Assembly: GCA_013299115.1 (NCBI GenBank)
Contig: JAAFKA010000006.1
Location: 1-64,000 of the forward strand
Direction: 5' to 3'
Source: Cytophagales bacterium
GTDB taxonomy: Bacteria > Bacteroidota > Bacteroidia > Cytophagales > Thermoflexibacteraceae
DNA length: 64,000 nucleotides
The notes under the pieces were generated by a model. The model saw nothing but the letters and a program-made list of their open reading frames with translations. It did no database searches and was not told the DNA's origin. Shown in pieces: positions 1 to 8,445 of the stretch; position 1 is the first letter of the stretch, and every line of letters starts with the position of its first letter. The translations under genes and the position numbers were made by a program.

Positions 1-107
1 ATCGTACTTTCGCTAGTTCCAACTTGCAAAGCAATTTCTTTTTGTGATATATTCCTTGCAAAAAGTGCAGAAATTTCATATCTTTGTTTTAGGGTTAAAT
101 GTGCCAT
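1..107 (-). CDS. IS30-family transposase, N-terminal fragment cut by the window edge
   Basis: Reading leftwards from the ATG at 107-105 gives MAHLTLKQRYEISALFARN followed by ISQKEIALQVGTSEST. This is the N-terminal helix-turn-helix of IS30-type transposases (pattern HLT-x2-QRY-x-I ... S-x3-IA-x2-LG-x-S-x-ST). Only about 35 codons are in the window, so whether the element is intact cannot be judged. The A+T-rich spacer to its right should contain the element's end, but no terminal inverted repeat can be defined with only one end visible. Confidence 0.75.
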   Translation of the reverse strand, partial: MAHLTLKQRYEISALFARNISQKEIALQVGTSEST

Positions 108-316
108 AGTTTTATTTTGATTTTTTATTTCGCAATTCAAAAATAAACATAAAATATGACAGTATTTAACCTTTTTTAATTTTCCCCAAATTTCATTTCA
201 AACTTGATTCCAAGATAAATAATTCATCTTTAATATATTGACAGAACATAAATAGAGAAAAATTGTAATAGTTTAAAAATTTTTTAATGCGGTTGCCCTG
301 AGCAAATAATAATTAC

Positions 317-349
317 TTTTGGACTTTTACAAGTAATTTAGTATCTTTG
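317..349 (+). promoter_or_regulatory. Bacteroidota-type promoter of lepB
   Basis: TTTTG at 317-321 and TATCTTTG at 342-349 match the -33 (TTTG) and -7 (TAnnTTTG) elements of Bacteroidota primary-sigma promoters, with a 20-bp gap. The lepB ATG at 392 lies about 40 bp downstream, so a longer reading beginning inside the -7 box is unlikely. Confidence 0.65.
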
Positions 350-391
350 TCGTTTGTATTTTCAATTCTCAAATTTTATCATTCTAAACTT

Positions 392-1528
392 ATGGCTGTT
401 AGCAACTCCAAAGCAGGTGCAAACCAAACAAATAAACCCAAAAAATCAGTAGCTCGTGAGTGGTTAGATTCTTTTCTCTTTGCCGTAGTGGTTGCCACTT
501 TTATCAGGTGGATATCTATGGAGGCTTTTACCATACCTACGTCCTCGATGGAAAACTCTATGTTAGTCGGAGATTTTTTGTTTGTCAGCAAACTACACTA
601 CGGAGCCAGAACTCCAAAAACTTTGCTGCAAATACCCTTGTCGCACCAGCGTATTTGGGGAACTAACATACCTTCTTATTTGGATTGGATACAAGTACCG
701 CAGTTTCGCCTACCGGGGTTTTCGTCTATTCAAAAAGGCGATGCCGTTGTATTTAACTATCCACATGACGAATATCCGATAGACCTCAAAACCTATTGGG
801 TCAAGCGTTGCGTGGCAATAGCAGGTGATAAATTTGAGATGCGTGAGGGGCAAATCTATATCAACGGACAGGCACAAGGCAACCCGCCTGAAATGCAGCA
901 TAGCTATTTGGTAACGTGCAAAAAAGGCGAAAGTATTAACGACAGGGTTTTTAGAGGGCTGAATATTGTGGAAAGAATAGAGTTGCAAGGTAACCAATAT
1001 TATGTGCAGACTAATGCCAAAACAGCCGAAAAGCTAAAAACTTTGCCTTTTGTGCAAAACGTAGCAAAAGGTAGTGTTCCCAAAGACTCCTTAGAAAGAG
1101 GGGCAGAAACCTTTGCAAAATCTCCTTTGTATCGTTGGAACAAAGACAATTTGGGCGAATTTACCATACCCAAAGCAGGGCAGACCATCGAAATCAACAA
1201 GCAAACCATTCCGTTGTACGGCAAGGTAATAGAAAAATTTGAAAGCAACAAAGATGTGAAAGTTACAACTGAAAGCATCAGCATAGACGGCAAGGCTATA
1301 ACTAACTACACTTTTAAACAAAACTACTATTTTATGGTGGGTGACAACCGCCACAATTCCTTAGACAGTCGTTTTTGGGGTTTTGTTCCCGAAGACCACA
1401 TCTTAGGCAAGGCTTTGTTTATCTGGATGTCTATCGAGCAGATGCCCGCAGACTTCTCACGTATAGCACCCGAAGGCGGATTGTTTAGTCGTATTCGTTG
1501 GAATAGACTGTTTACAGTCATAGAATAG
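392..1528 (+). CDS. lepB: signal peptidase I (leader peptidase)
   Basis: Type I signal peptidase, which cleaves signal peptides from exported proteins on the outer face of the inner membrane. A membrane segment lies at about residues 27-43. The catalytic serine is in IPTSSMENSM (Ser52) and the general-base lysine in YWVKRCVAIAGD (Lys138). The MVGDNRHNSLDSRFWGFVP box near the C-terminus is the conserved GDN-x-DSR-x-WG motif. The 378-residue length is typical of Bacteroidota LepB, which carry a long insertion between the lysine box and the GDN box. The ATG at 392 is preferred over the upstream in-frame TTG at 347 because that codon lies within the predicted promoter. The gene is monocistronic. 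Confidence 0.93.
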   Translation: MAVSNSKAGANQTNKPKKSVAREWLDSFLFAVVVATFIRWISMEAFTIPTSSMENSMLVGDFLFVSKLHYGARTPKTLLQIPLSHQRIWGTNIPSYLDWIQVPQFRLPGFSSIQKGDAVVFNYPHDEYPIDLKTYWVKRCVAIAGDKFEMREGQIYINGQAQGNPPEMQHSYLVTCKKGESINDRVFRGLNIVERIELQGNQYYVQTNAKTAEKLKTLPFVQNVAKGSVPKDSLERGAETFAKSPLYRWNKDNLGEFTIPKAGQTIEINKQTIPLYGKVIEKFESNKDVKVTTESISIDGKAITNYTFKQNYYFMVGDNRHNSLDSRFWGFVPEDHILGKALFIWMSIEQMPADFSRIAPEGGLFSRIRWNRLFTVIE

Positions 1529-1585
1529 TTTTTGATAAAACGTAAGAAGTCAAATTTATATAGAAATTTGGTCGTGCCACATAAG

Positions 1586-1654
1586 TAATGCTGCAACTAC
1601 ATTATAACTAACATTTCTCAAAGAAATGTTAGTTATAATGTAGTTGCAGCATTA
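1586..1654. repeat. perfect 33-bp inverted repeat with 3-nt loop
   Basis: The arm at 1586-1618 (begins TAATGCTGCAACTAC) is the exact reverse complement of 1622-1654, leaving a loop of CAA. It lies 57 bp after the lepB stop. A 33-bp perfect stem is much longer than a normal intrinsic terminator and no T-tract follows, so it is better read as a palindromic or MITE-like repeat, although it could still help end lepB transcription. Confidence 0.8.
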
Positions 1655-1766
1655 CCATTTTTACTATATTTAGTATTTCGGTTGCTTTTTTTAGCTCTAT
1701 TATTTTTGTGATGATTTTGTTTACAGTCATCATTCTCTTTGTCAATGATTTGAAAAAGGCAAATTG

Positions 1767-1839
1767 AAAAAATAGTCTTACCAAAACAGTAAGTCAGTAG
1801 CACCAAAAGTGCCTGATGGTTTTGCTAAGACTATTTTTT
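1767..1839. repeat. structured imperfect palindrome, MITE- or RNA-like
   Basis: A 14-bp outer inverted repeat (AAAAAATAGTCTTA at 1767-1780, complement at 1826-1839) encloses a second pairing (CAAAAC with GTTTTG) and an inner hairpin (GCAC-CAAAA-GTGC). The nested pairing means the transcript would form one long stem with bulges. The function is unknown. The T-rich end would also allow it to act as a terminator on the + strand. Confidence 0.55.
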
Positions 1840-2053
1840 ATGAAAAGTCCAGATAATTTCTACTGATTTCGCCATTGCTGAATTTCTGTTTTGAGGTTTT
1901 TGTGTGAAATTACATTCCTTTGGTGCAGTTTACGGTGGTTTAGGCTTTCTTGGTTTTCTTTTGCTTGGTATTATTGCAGCAGTAGCAAGTTAAAATATTG
2001 CTTACCTTGTATTAAAACTTTTCAAAATATTTTAAAAGCCTATAAATTTAGAG

Positions 2054-2180
2054 TACCTTTGCATAGAGTTACAAAGACGTTTTAGACGTGAGAGAAGGGA
2101 TTTTAAAAAAATTAAAGGCACTTACTCGTTGTATCCAAAATCCAATAGCTTACTTTACAGGTTATTGGACTTTATTTTTT
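2054..2180 (+). ncRNA. candidate small RNA (promoter-like box to terminator-like hairpin)
   Basis: TACCTTTG at 2054-2061 fits the -7 box, although no clear -33 TTTG is present. A hairpin, TCCAATA (2141-2147) with TATTGGA (2163-2169), follows about 80 bp later and runs into a T-rich stretch (CTTTATTTTTTA). No plausible open reading frame lies between them. This would give a transcript of roughly 110 nt. It does not resemble 6S, SRP RNA or RNase P. It is a weak call made from boundaries only. Confidence 0.25.
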
Positions 2181-2210
2181 AGTGCCACATACTACACAAT
2201 TTTTGCAATT

Positions 2211-2272
2211 ATTTAGCTACGTTGGCAATGGCTTAGGCAGCCCCGTCCAGACCTTGACAAGCGTAGCTAAAT
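2211..2272. repeat. hairpin repeat, copy 1 of the GGCTTAGGCAGCCCC family
   Basis: An 11-bp inverted repeat (ATTTAGCTACG at 2211-2221, complement at 2262-2272) encloses the sequence TTGGCAATGGCTTAGGCAGC, which recurs at 19210-19230 in a second, larger hairpin. The two copies share the GGCTTAGGCAGCCCC core and a CCTTGACAA-CG segment, so this is a dispersed repeat rather than a local terminator. Confidence 0.6.
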
Positions 2273-2291
2273 ATTTGTTTTTTGCAACTTA

Positions 2292-2322
2292 TTTGTAATT
2301 AGTCTAAATTAATTTAGCTTTG
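2292..2322 (+). promoter_or_regulatory. promoter of the FecA-like receptor gene
   Basis: TTTG at 2292-2295 and TAGCTTTG at 2315-2322 with a 19-bp gap match the Bacteroidota -33/-7 consensus. The gene's ATG is 17 bp beyond the -7 box, so the 5' leader would be very short. No Fur-box-like palindrome is evident beside it. Confidence 0.6.
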
Positions 2323-2338
2323 CAAAAAAATTACAAAA

Positions 2339-4882
2339 ATGACAAGGCTACTATTTGTTAGATTTTTTGCAGGAGTTCAAAAATATTTATCAGACACCTC
2401 TAAGGTGTCTAATAAATGGGCTTTTAGCAACTTTTGCAAAAACTCTATTTTCAGTTGTTTACTCTTTTTTTCTTGCTTTTTACTTGCTCAACCCAACTTG
2501 CAAGCCCAAACCAACCAACTAACAGGCACAATAACAGCCGAAAATAAGCCCATAGCAGCAGCTTACATTACCACCCAAAACGGCAAAATATTTACGCAAT
2601 CAGACGAAAACGGCAAGTATTTTTTGCAAGACCTGCCCGATGGAGAACAAACTTTTTTTGTATTCAAAGAAGGTTTTGCCAAACTAACTTTTGCTATCAA
2701 CTTCCAAAATTCGCAAAATCAATACGAGTTTCACGCCATTTTGCAACCTCTTTCCCAAAGTTTAGAGGAAGTTACCATAGAAGAACAACTAACCCAAGTT
2801 TTAGGGGTCAATAGACTAAAAGCCGTAGATGGTTTTGGTATTTATGCGGGCAAAAAAACCGAAGTAATTGTAATGAAAGACCTTACCGCCAACTTAGCCA
2901 CCAACAATGCCCGCCAAGTTTACGCCAAAATACCAGGGCTGAATGTTTGGGAAAGTGATGGGGCAGGGTTGCAATTAGGCATTGGAGGACGAGGCTTATC
3001 CCCAAACCGCACAGCCAATTTCAACACCCGACAAAACGGCTACGACATTGCAGCCGATGCCTTGGGCTACCCCGAAAGTTACTACACACCACCAACGGAA
3101 GCAATAGAAAAAATTGAAATCATTAGAGGGGCAGCTTCCTTGCAATACGGCACACAATTTGGCGGTATGCTCAATTTTAAACTCAAAAGAGGAAACCCAA
3201 ACAAAAAGATAGAACATCTTGGCAGACAAACCATAGGCAGTTGGGGCTTTTTCAACTCTTTCAACAGCATAGGTGGGCAAGTAGGCAAAGTAAATTACTA
3301 TGCTTTTTACCAACGCAAACAAGGCGAAGGTTGGCGACCAAACTCCGCTTTTCATTACAACATGGCATACACAGCCGTCACGTATGAGCCTACGAGCAAA
3401 TTGAGTTTGACAGCAGACTATACTTATATGAACTATTTGGCAAAACAAGCAGGTGGTTTGACAGATGCTCTTTTCGAGCAAAACCCCCAGCAATCAGTCC
3501 GCAGCCGTAATTGGTTTGCCGTAGATTGGAATATTGCCTCTTTGTCCCTCAATTACAAATTTTCGAGTCGTACCAAACTCAATATTCGCAATTTTGCACT
3601 TTGGGCAAGAAGGCAAGCATTAGGCAATTTGCAACGGATTAATGTAGCTGATTTTGGGCAAAATAGAGATTTAATAGATGGTATCTTCCAAAATATTGGC
3701 AACGAAACCAGATTATTGCACCATTATACTATCAAAAAGCAAAATATGATTTTTGTAGCAGGTTTCAGGTTATACAAAGGTTTTGCAAACAACAGACAAG
3801 GCGAGGCAGACAACACTGCCCAACCCAACTTTTATTTTCTAAATCCCAACAACGTAGAAAACTCTGATTATAACTTCCCAAGCTATAACGCAAGTGTGTT
3901 TATTGAGCATATTTTTAACCTCAACGACAAACTAAGCATTACACCCGGTGTCCGTTTTGAAAATATCCAAACCTATTCCAATGGTTATTACAAACAAAGA
4001 GTGTTTGACGGGGCAGGCAATTTAATTGTGGACAAAAAAATAGACGACTCACAGCAACGCATACGCAATTTTCTCATTGCAGGCATAGGATTGAGCTACA
4101 AACCCCAAAATCATACAGAGCTTTATGCTAACTTTTCCCAAAATTACAGGGCTATCAATTTCACAGATATTCGAATCAATAACCCCAATATTGTCATAGA
4201 CCCCAACATTCAAGACGAAAAAGGCTACTCAGCCGACATAGGAGTTCGTGGAAATTGGAAAGAATACATCACTTATGATTTTTCTGTATTTGCAATCAAA
4301 TATAACAACCGAATTGGTTTACTTCTCAAAGCAGACCAACCTCCCTTGTTTTTAGATTATCGTTACCGTACCAATATTGCCGATGCCCTCAATATTGGTA
4401 TAGAAAGCTACATCGAAGCCGACCTTTTCAAATTAGCTACCAAAGGCAGGAGCAAAACCTCTTTCTCCGTTTTTTCCAATCTTGCCTTAATAGATGCTAA
4501 CTACATTAACACCGAAGATGCAACCATAAAAAATAAACAAGTTGAGTTAGTCCCTCCCCTGAATTGGCGAGCAGGTTTTTCCTTCGGATATTCAAAGTTC
4601 AAACTAAGTGGGCAGTACAATTACACGATGCAACATTATACCGATGCCACAAATGCCATTCGCAGCAGTTCGGCAGTCAATGGCATTATTCCCTCTTACA
4701 CCATTATAGACTGTTCTGCCAGCTACACTTTCAAATCTTATTTAAAATTAGAAGGCACTGTCAATAACGTATTAAATTCCTTTTACTTCTCCCGTAGAGC
4801 CGATGCCTACCCAGGTCCTGGCATTATTCCCTCTGATGGCAGGGCTTTTTACCTTACTATTCAGTACAATTTCGGCTTTTGA
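2339..4882 (+). CDS. TonB-dependent outer-membrane receptor, Fe(3+)-dicitrate (FecA) type
   Basis: An 847-residue outer-membrane receptor, probably for ferric citrate or a similar siderophore. A hydrophobic signal sequence (about residues 36-57, ending LQAQ) is followed by a CarboxypepD_reg-like beta-sandwich (about 58-135), a plug domain (about 165-285, with ARQVYAKIPGLNVWESDGAG and IEKIEIIRGAASLQYGTQFG), and a 22-strand barrel ending in an aromatic residue (IQYNFGF). The plug resembles FecA orthologues of Bacteroidota, but substrate specificity is inference. The N-region before the signal core is unusually long: a palindromic repeat at 2385-2417 encodes part of it (KYLSDTSKVSNKW), and there is no other Met before the signal sequence. 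No ferric-citrate sensor (FecR/FecI) lies nearby. Confidence 0.85.
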   Translation: MTRLLFVRFFAGVQKYLSDTSKVSNKWAFSNFCKNSIFSCLLFFSCFLLAQPNLQAQTNQLTGTITAENKPIAAAYITTQNGKIFTQSDENGKYFLQDLPDGEQTFFVFKEGFAKLTFAINFQNSQNQYEFHAILQPLSQSLEEVTIEEQLTQVLGVNRLKAVDGFGIYAGKKTEVIVMKDLTANLATNNARQVYAKIPGLNVWESDGAGLQLGIGGRGLSPNRTANFNTRQNGYDIAADALGYPESYYTPPTEAIEKIEIIRGAASLQYGTQFGGMLNFKLKRGNPNKKIEHLGRQTIGSWGFFNSFNSIGGQVGKVNYYAFYQRKQGEGWRPNSAFHYNMAYTAVTYEPTSKLSLTADYTYMNYLAKQAGGLTDALFEQNPQQSVRSRNWFAVDWNIASLSLNYKFSSRTKLNIRNFALWARRQALGNLQRINVADFGQNRDLIDGIFQNIGNETRLLHHYTIKKQNMIFVAGFRLYKGFANNRQGEADNTAQPNFYFLNPNNVENSDYNFPSYNASVFIEHIFNLNDKLSITPGVRFENIQTYSNGYYKQRVFDGAGNLIVDKKIDDSQQRIRNFLIAGIGLSYKPQNHTELYANFSQNYRAINFTDIRINNPNIVIDPNIQDEKGYSADIGVRGNWKEYITYDFSVFAIKYNNRIGLLLKADQPPLFLDYRYRTNIADALNIGIESYIEADLFKLATKGRSKTSFSVFSNLALIDANYINTEDATIKNKQVELVPPLNWRAGFSFGYSKFKLSGQYNYTMQHYTDATNAIRSSSAVNGIIPSYTIIDCSASYTFKSYLKLEGTVNNVLNSFYFSRRADAYPGPGIIPSDGRAFYLTIQYNFGF
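2385..2417. repeat. palindromic element inside the receptor's signal-peptide region
   Basis: ATTTATCAGACACCT (2385-2399) is followed after a short loop by its near complement (AGGTGTCTAATAAAT, ending at 2417). The same GACACCT...AGGTGTC core is found in the intergenic palindrome at 40169-40197. Here it is translated in frame and lengthens the positively charged N-region of the signal peptide. Confidence 0.6.
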
Positions 4883-4883
4883 T

Positions 4884-4964
4884 TTATCAAAGACCCTTCT
4901 GAGCAGAGCATTTAATAAATCATAAGTCTATATTATTTCCATTCCACAAAAATTGTCAGACAAC
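4884..4964. repeat. partial copy of the TTTGATTTATCAAA / GTTGTCNGACAATTTTTGTGGAA repeat family
   Basis: Downstream of the receptor gene lies the right half of a repeat that is complete at 15586-15697 and 63423-63553. It has an imperfect GATTTATCAAAGAC...ATAAATCATAAGTC hairpin followed by the terminal sequence TTCCACAAAAATTGTCAGAC. The left terminal repeat is missing. Confidence 0.6.
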
Positions 4965-5059
4965 CAAAAAAATAACTTTTTTTCTTAACTTTGAAAAACT
5001 TGTGGAGTTCTCAGAAGAAATAAGTAAATTATGGTCATCCGAACTATCTTAACACACCC

Positions 5060-7018
5060 ATGCGCAAACTTCCTCTTGTCCTTCTTTTTAGTTGCTTGCT
5101 TGCCACTATTGGCTACGCACAAAATCCTTTTGCAGATAAAAATTTGCAAAAATTATATGATTTTCAAGACCGCAGGCAATTAGATTCTCTTTTGCCCTAT
5201 CTCCAACACACCAATCCGCAATACAGGTATTATGCTGCATCGGGTTGTGGTAGCTTGCAAAATCCTTTGGCTGCACAGGTTTTGTTGGCTGCTTTGGCAG
5301 ACGAAAATATACCTGTTCGCCAAGCTGCTGCTTTCAGTTTGGGGCAGATAGGGACTGTTACACTGCAAAATGATTTGATTGCACAAGTGGCAAAACAACC
5401 GATAGAAGTAAAAAATTTGTTGTTGGAGGCAATAGGCAAATGTGCAAACGAGGTAAATTGGTTGGCAAGTCAAGATTTTTCGCAAGATAGTTTGCTTTTG
5501 CAAGCACAGGCTTTGGGCTTGTATAGGGCTGTACTCAAAAGAGTGTTTTCGCCTGTGGGCAACGCCAAAAGCATAGAAATTTTGGGTAGCAACTCCACCA
5601 CTGCACGTTTTTGGGCTGCGAGTTATTTTGCACGCCACCCACAAAAAAACTATACGGCTGCACAAATTGGTAGTTTGGTGGCTGCAATAGCAAAAGAAAC
5701 CCAACCTTTTGTGAAAATGAATTTGGTAACAGCCCTCAATAGTAGTATGCCTATCAAAGAAAAATATTTTTACGGCAAAGATAGTTTGACTGTTTTGCAA
5801 GTTTTGCAAGACGTGGCAACGCAAAAAAATGAAAATTATTTGGTGCGTATCAATGCTATCAAAGCCTTAAACCGTTTTGATACGGCAAGCACCCAAAAAA
5901 TAGTGCTAAAATTGACAAAAGACAATCATGTGCAGGTGGCAACGGTGGCTGCGGAGTTTGTGCAAAACCACGCCCAAGCCAACGACAAGATAGACTATGC
6001 AGATTTGGGCGAATACACCACACACCCGCAAATTCGGGCTTATTTGTTGGCAGCAGCCATTAAATTTGAGAAAAAAAGTAGAGTGTCGAAGGCAGTACAA
6101 AAATATTTTAGAAAAGTTACCAATCCTTACGAACAAGGTTTTTTATTGGCAGCTTTGGCAAATAACCCAACCAATTATTTTTTTATTCGCCAACAAATCA
6201 ACACGCAACTGAAACAACCTTTGAATACTTTTGCCTTAGAAGCCCTGTTTGCTCTCCGCAATTTGTCCACCTTTACAAGTCACGACCAAGAGCAAAAAGG
6301 CAAATTGTTGGCAGATGTCGACCTGTTGTTGCAAGAAATTTTACAGGGACAAGATGCGGTTTTGATGGGTTTGGCAGCTACCGAACTCCGCAATCCTCAA
6401 CGAAATTATATTCAAAGGTCAGCAATTTTGCTACCTCTCCTCAAAAAAACAGCCGAAACTTTGCCTAACCCTCTCGAAATTGAGGCTATTATTGAGTTGC
6501 AAAAAACAGTTGCTTTTTTTGAAAACAAGCCTTACATAGCCCCCAATTTGGTTGCTTTCAACAATCCAATAGATTGGCAGTTGGTCAGTGCCTTGCCTCT
6601 CCGCCCAAAAGTCTGGATAGAAACCACCAAAGGCAAAATTCAACTCACCTTGTTTACCGAACAAGCCCCTGCTTCAGTGGCAAATTTTGTCAAATTGGCA
6701 AAGGAAGGCTATTTTGACAATAAAGTTTTTCACAGAATAGTAGCCAATTTTGTGGTGCAGACTGGTTGTCCGCGCGGCGATGGTTATGGCAATGTGCCTT
6801 TCAGCATCAGGTCGGAGTTTGCCAATTTGACTTACGGAGAAGGTGCTTTGGGCATGGCTTCGGCAGGCAAAGATACGGAGGGTAGCCAATGGTTTATTAC
6901 CCATTCGCCCACGCCTCACCTCGATGGTCGTTATACTTTGTTTGGCAAAACCGACAATATGGACACTATCCACTTCTTGGAAATTGGCGACAAAATCAAA
7001 AAAGTGAGGGTGGAATAA
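5060..7018 (+). CDS. exported HEAT-repeat protein with C-terminal cyclophilin-type peptidyl-prolyl isomerase domain
   Basis: A 652-residue exported protein. The signal peptide (LPLVLLFSCLLATIGYAQ) is followed by HEAT-like alpha-helical repeats from about residue 55 to 480 (PVRQAAAFSLGQIG and similar). The cyclophilin domain covers about residues 510-652, with FHRIVANFVVQTGCPRGDG, SQWFITHSPTPHLDGRYTLF and the active-site Arg of FHRI. Cyclophilins catalyse cis-trans isomerisation of prolyl bonds, so this would be a periplasmic or envelope folding factor whose HEAT repeats probably bind a partner. TAACTTTG at 4986-4993 may be the -7 box. The fusion order (HEAT then PPIase) is known in Bacteroidota but is rarer than stand-alone PPIases. 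Confidence 0.88.
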   Translation: MRKLPLVLLFSCLLATIGYAQNPFADKNLQKLYDFQDRRQLDSLLPYLQHTNPQYRYYAASGCGSLQNPLAAQVLLAALADENIPVRQAAAFSLGQIGTVTLQNDLIAQVAKQPIEVKNLLLEAIGKCANEVNWLASQDFSQDSLLLQAQALGLYRAVLKRVFSPVGNAKSIEILGSNSTTARFWAASYFARHPQKNYTAAQIGSLVAAIAKETQPFVKMNLVTALNSSMPIKEKYFYGKDSLTVLQVLQDVATQKNENYLVRINAIKALNRFDTASTQKIVLKLTKDNHVQVATVAAEFVQNHAQANDKIDYADLGEYTTHPQIRAYLLAAAIKFEKKSRVSKAVQKYFRKVTNPYEQGFLLAALANNPTNYFFIRQQINTQLKQPLNTFALEALFALRNLSTFTSHDQEQKGKLLADVDLLLQEILQGQDAVLMGLAATELRNPQRNYIQRSAILLPLLKKTAETLPNPLEIEAIIELQKTVAFFENKPYIAPNLVAFNNPIDWQLVSALPLRPKVWIETTKGKIQLTLFTEQAPASVANFVKLAKEGYFDNKVFHRIVANFVVQTGCPRGDGYGNVPFSIRSEFANLTYGEGALGMASAGKDTEGSQWFITHSPTPHLDGRYTLFGKTDNMDTIHFLEIGDKIKKVRVE

Positions 7019-7092
7019 AAGAAGTGCTTGTAAATCAGTAGTTTTGCCTACTTTCAGTAAATTATTAGATTAAAAAACACAGGCTAAAACCT

Positions 7093-8445
7093 ATGTTATC
7101 AATCTTCATAACCTCTATTAAAAATTTTATTATGGCTATTATTTTGTTCAAATTAATATGTTCTATTATTTTAATTATTGCCTATTTTCTAATCAAAAAA
7201 TTTTACCAAGCTCAAACAGGGAATACAAAATTATTTGGTTTCAATCTGTCTATTCATGCTATTTTTTTGCTTTCAAGACTATCTTTTTTTGCAACTATTT
7301 TTCTTATTGGTAATGTAGAACCAACGTCTGATTTAGCTTTTTATTGGTGGCAAGGGCATAAAGTATTACAAGGTAAAACTGTTTATAATGAAATATTTTC
7401 AAGCTATAGTTTATTTTTCCCCTATATTGTTGCTGGTTTAATAAAAATTTATGATTCTGCTAAACTCTTTATTTTTGTCAATATCTTTATAGAATGGCTT
7501 AGTTTTTACACTTGGCAAAAAATAGCTTTACACTATTTTGACAAGCCTTTTATCAATCAGGTAAGTTTGGTTTATACTTTTAGTGCTATTCCTTTTTTGA
7601 ATACTACATTGTTGGGGCAAAATCAAATTTGGTTGAGTCTATTTATTGCATGGGCTTATTTGTTGTTATTAGAAAAAAAAGCTGTGCAGGCTGGCGTAGC
7701 TTTGGCGGTTGGTTTTATGTGTACCAAAGTTTTGATATTAGTGGCAGCTCCTTTGCTTTTTGGTATCAGCAAACAACGGTGGATTTTTACAGGGGTAGTT
7801 GTGGTTTTAGTTGTTACTTATGTTATAATCCCTCTGGCTTACCACGTCAACATCTTCTTTCCTATACAAAAAGAATCACAAGGCTTTACCAATGGCAATC
7901 TGTGGTATCTGCTGAATTGGAGTGGACAAAGACCAGACAAGTGGATTATGATGGCACAAACTCTGGTATTACTAACTTTGTTAAGTGGGACAATTTTGTG
8001 CTTTTTTTATAAAGTTTATCAAAATTATCCTACAAAAGATTGGTCTTACTATTTTATACCAACTTTTGCCTTGTTGTTTCTAATTATTTTGCTATTCAGC
8101 AAAAAATCTTACCTCAATTACATGACCATTATTGCTTTTCCTTTTTTGCTGCACTATTTATCAACTAAACAAAAAACTTTGCACCTCTTGTTATTTTTTG
8201 CTTTTAATTGCCTCTACGCAGTACAACCAAGTATTTGGTTTAAAACCTTAATAGCTTACTCAAAAAAAATATCAATAGTGAATTTCTTTACATCTCCGTC
8301 TATCACTTTGGCTACACAGCTAAGTGTTGTTGGAATTGAGCTTATTACAATGACTTTTTATGCCTACTTTTTGTGGTGTATGGTGCAAAGAAATTTAGTG
8401 GGACAACATTTGCCTAAAGGCGAATATACAGCTAAAAATTTTTAG
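7093..8445 (+). CDS. polytopic membrane protein, probable GT-C/GT87-like glycosyltransferase
   Basis: A protein of about 450 residues with roughly 10-12 hydrophobic segments throughout. The first periplasmic loop contains SDLAFYWWQGHKVLQGKTVY followed by FSSYSLFFPYIVAG. An acidic residue after the first membrane span, followed by a Y-P-P/F-P-Y motif, is typical of polyprenol-phosphate-sugar-dependent GT-C enzymes (DUF2029/GT87 group). The sugar and acceptor cannot be deduced. An alternative start is the ATG at 7132 (MAIILFK). The last 4 bp overlap the convergent OmpA-like gene. It could instead be an unrelated integral membrane protein. Confidence 0.6.
   Translation: MLSIFITSIKNFIMAIILFKLICSIILIIAYFLIKKFYQAQTGNTKLFGFNLSIHAIFLLSRLSFFATIFLIGNVEPTSDLAFYWWQGHKVLQGKTVYNEIFSSYSLFFPYIVAGLIKIYDSAKLFIFVNIFIEWLSFYTWQKIALHYFDKPFINQVSLVYTFSAIPFLNTTLLGQNQIWLSLFIAWAYLLLLEKKAVQAGVALAVGFMCTKVLILVAAPLLFGISKQRWIFTGVVVVLVVTYVIIPLAYHVNIFFPIQKESQGFTNGNLWYLLNWSGQRPDKWIMMAQTLVLLTLLSGTILCFFYKVYQNYPTKDWSYYFIPTFALLFLIILLFSKKSYLNYMTIIAFPFLLHYLSTKQKTLHLLLFFAFNCLYAVQPSIWFKTLIAYSKKISIVNFFTSPSITLATQLSVVGIELITMTFYAYFLWCMVQRNLVGQHLPKGEYTAKNF

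Noticed and set aside
1586-1654. Ordinary rho-independent terminator
   Set aside because: The stem is 33 bp and perfect, with no T-tract; a terminator role is possible but does not explain the length.
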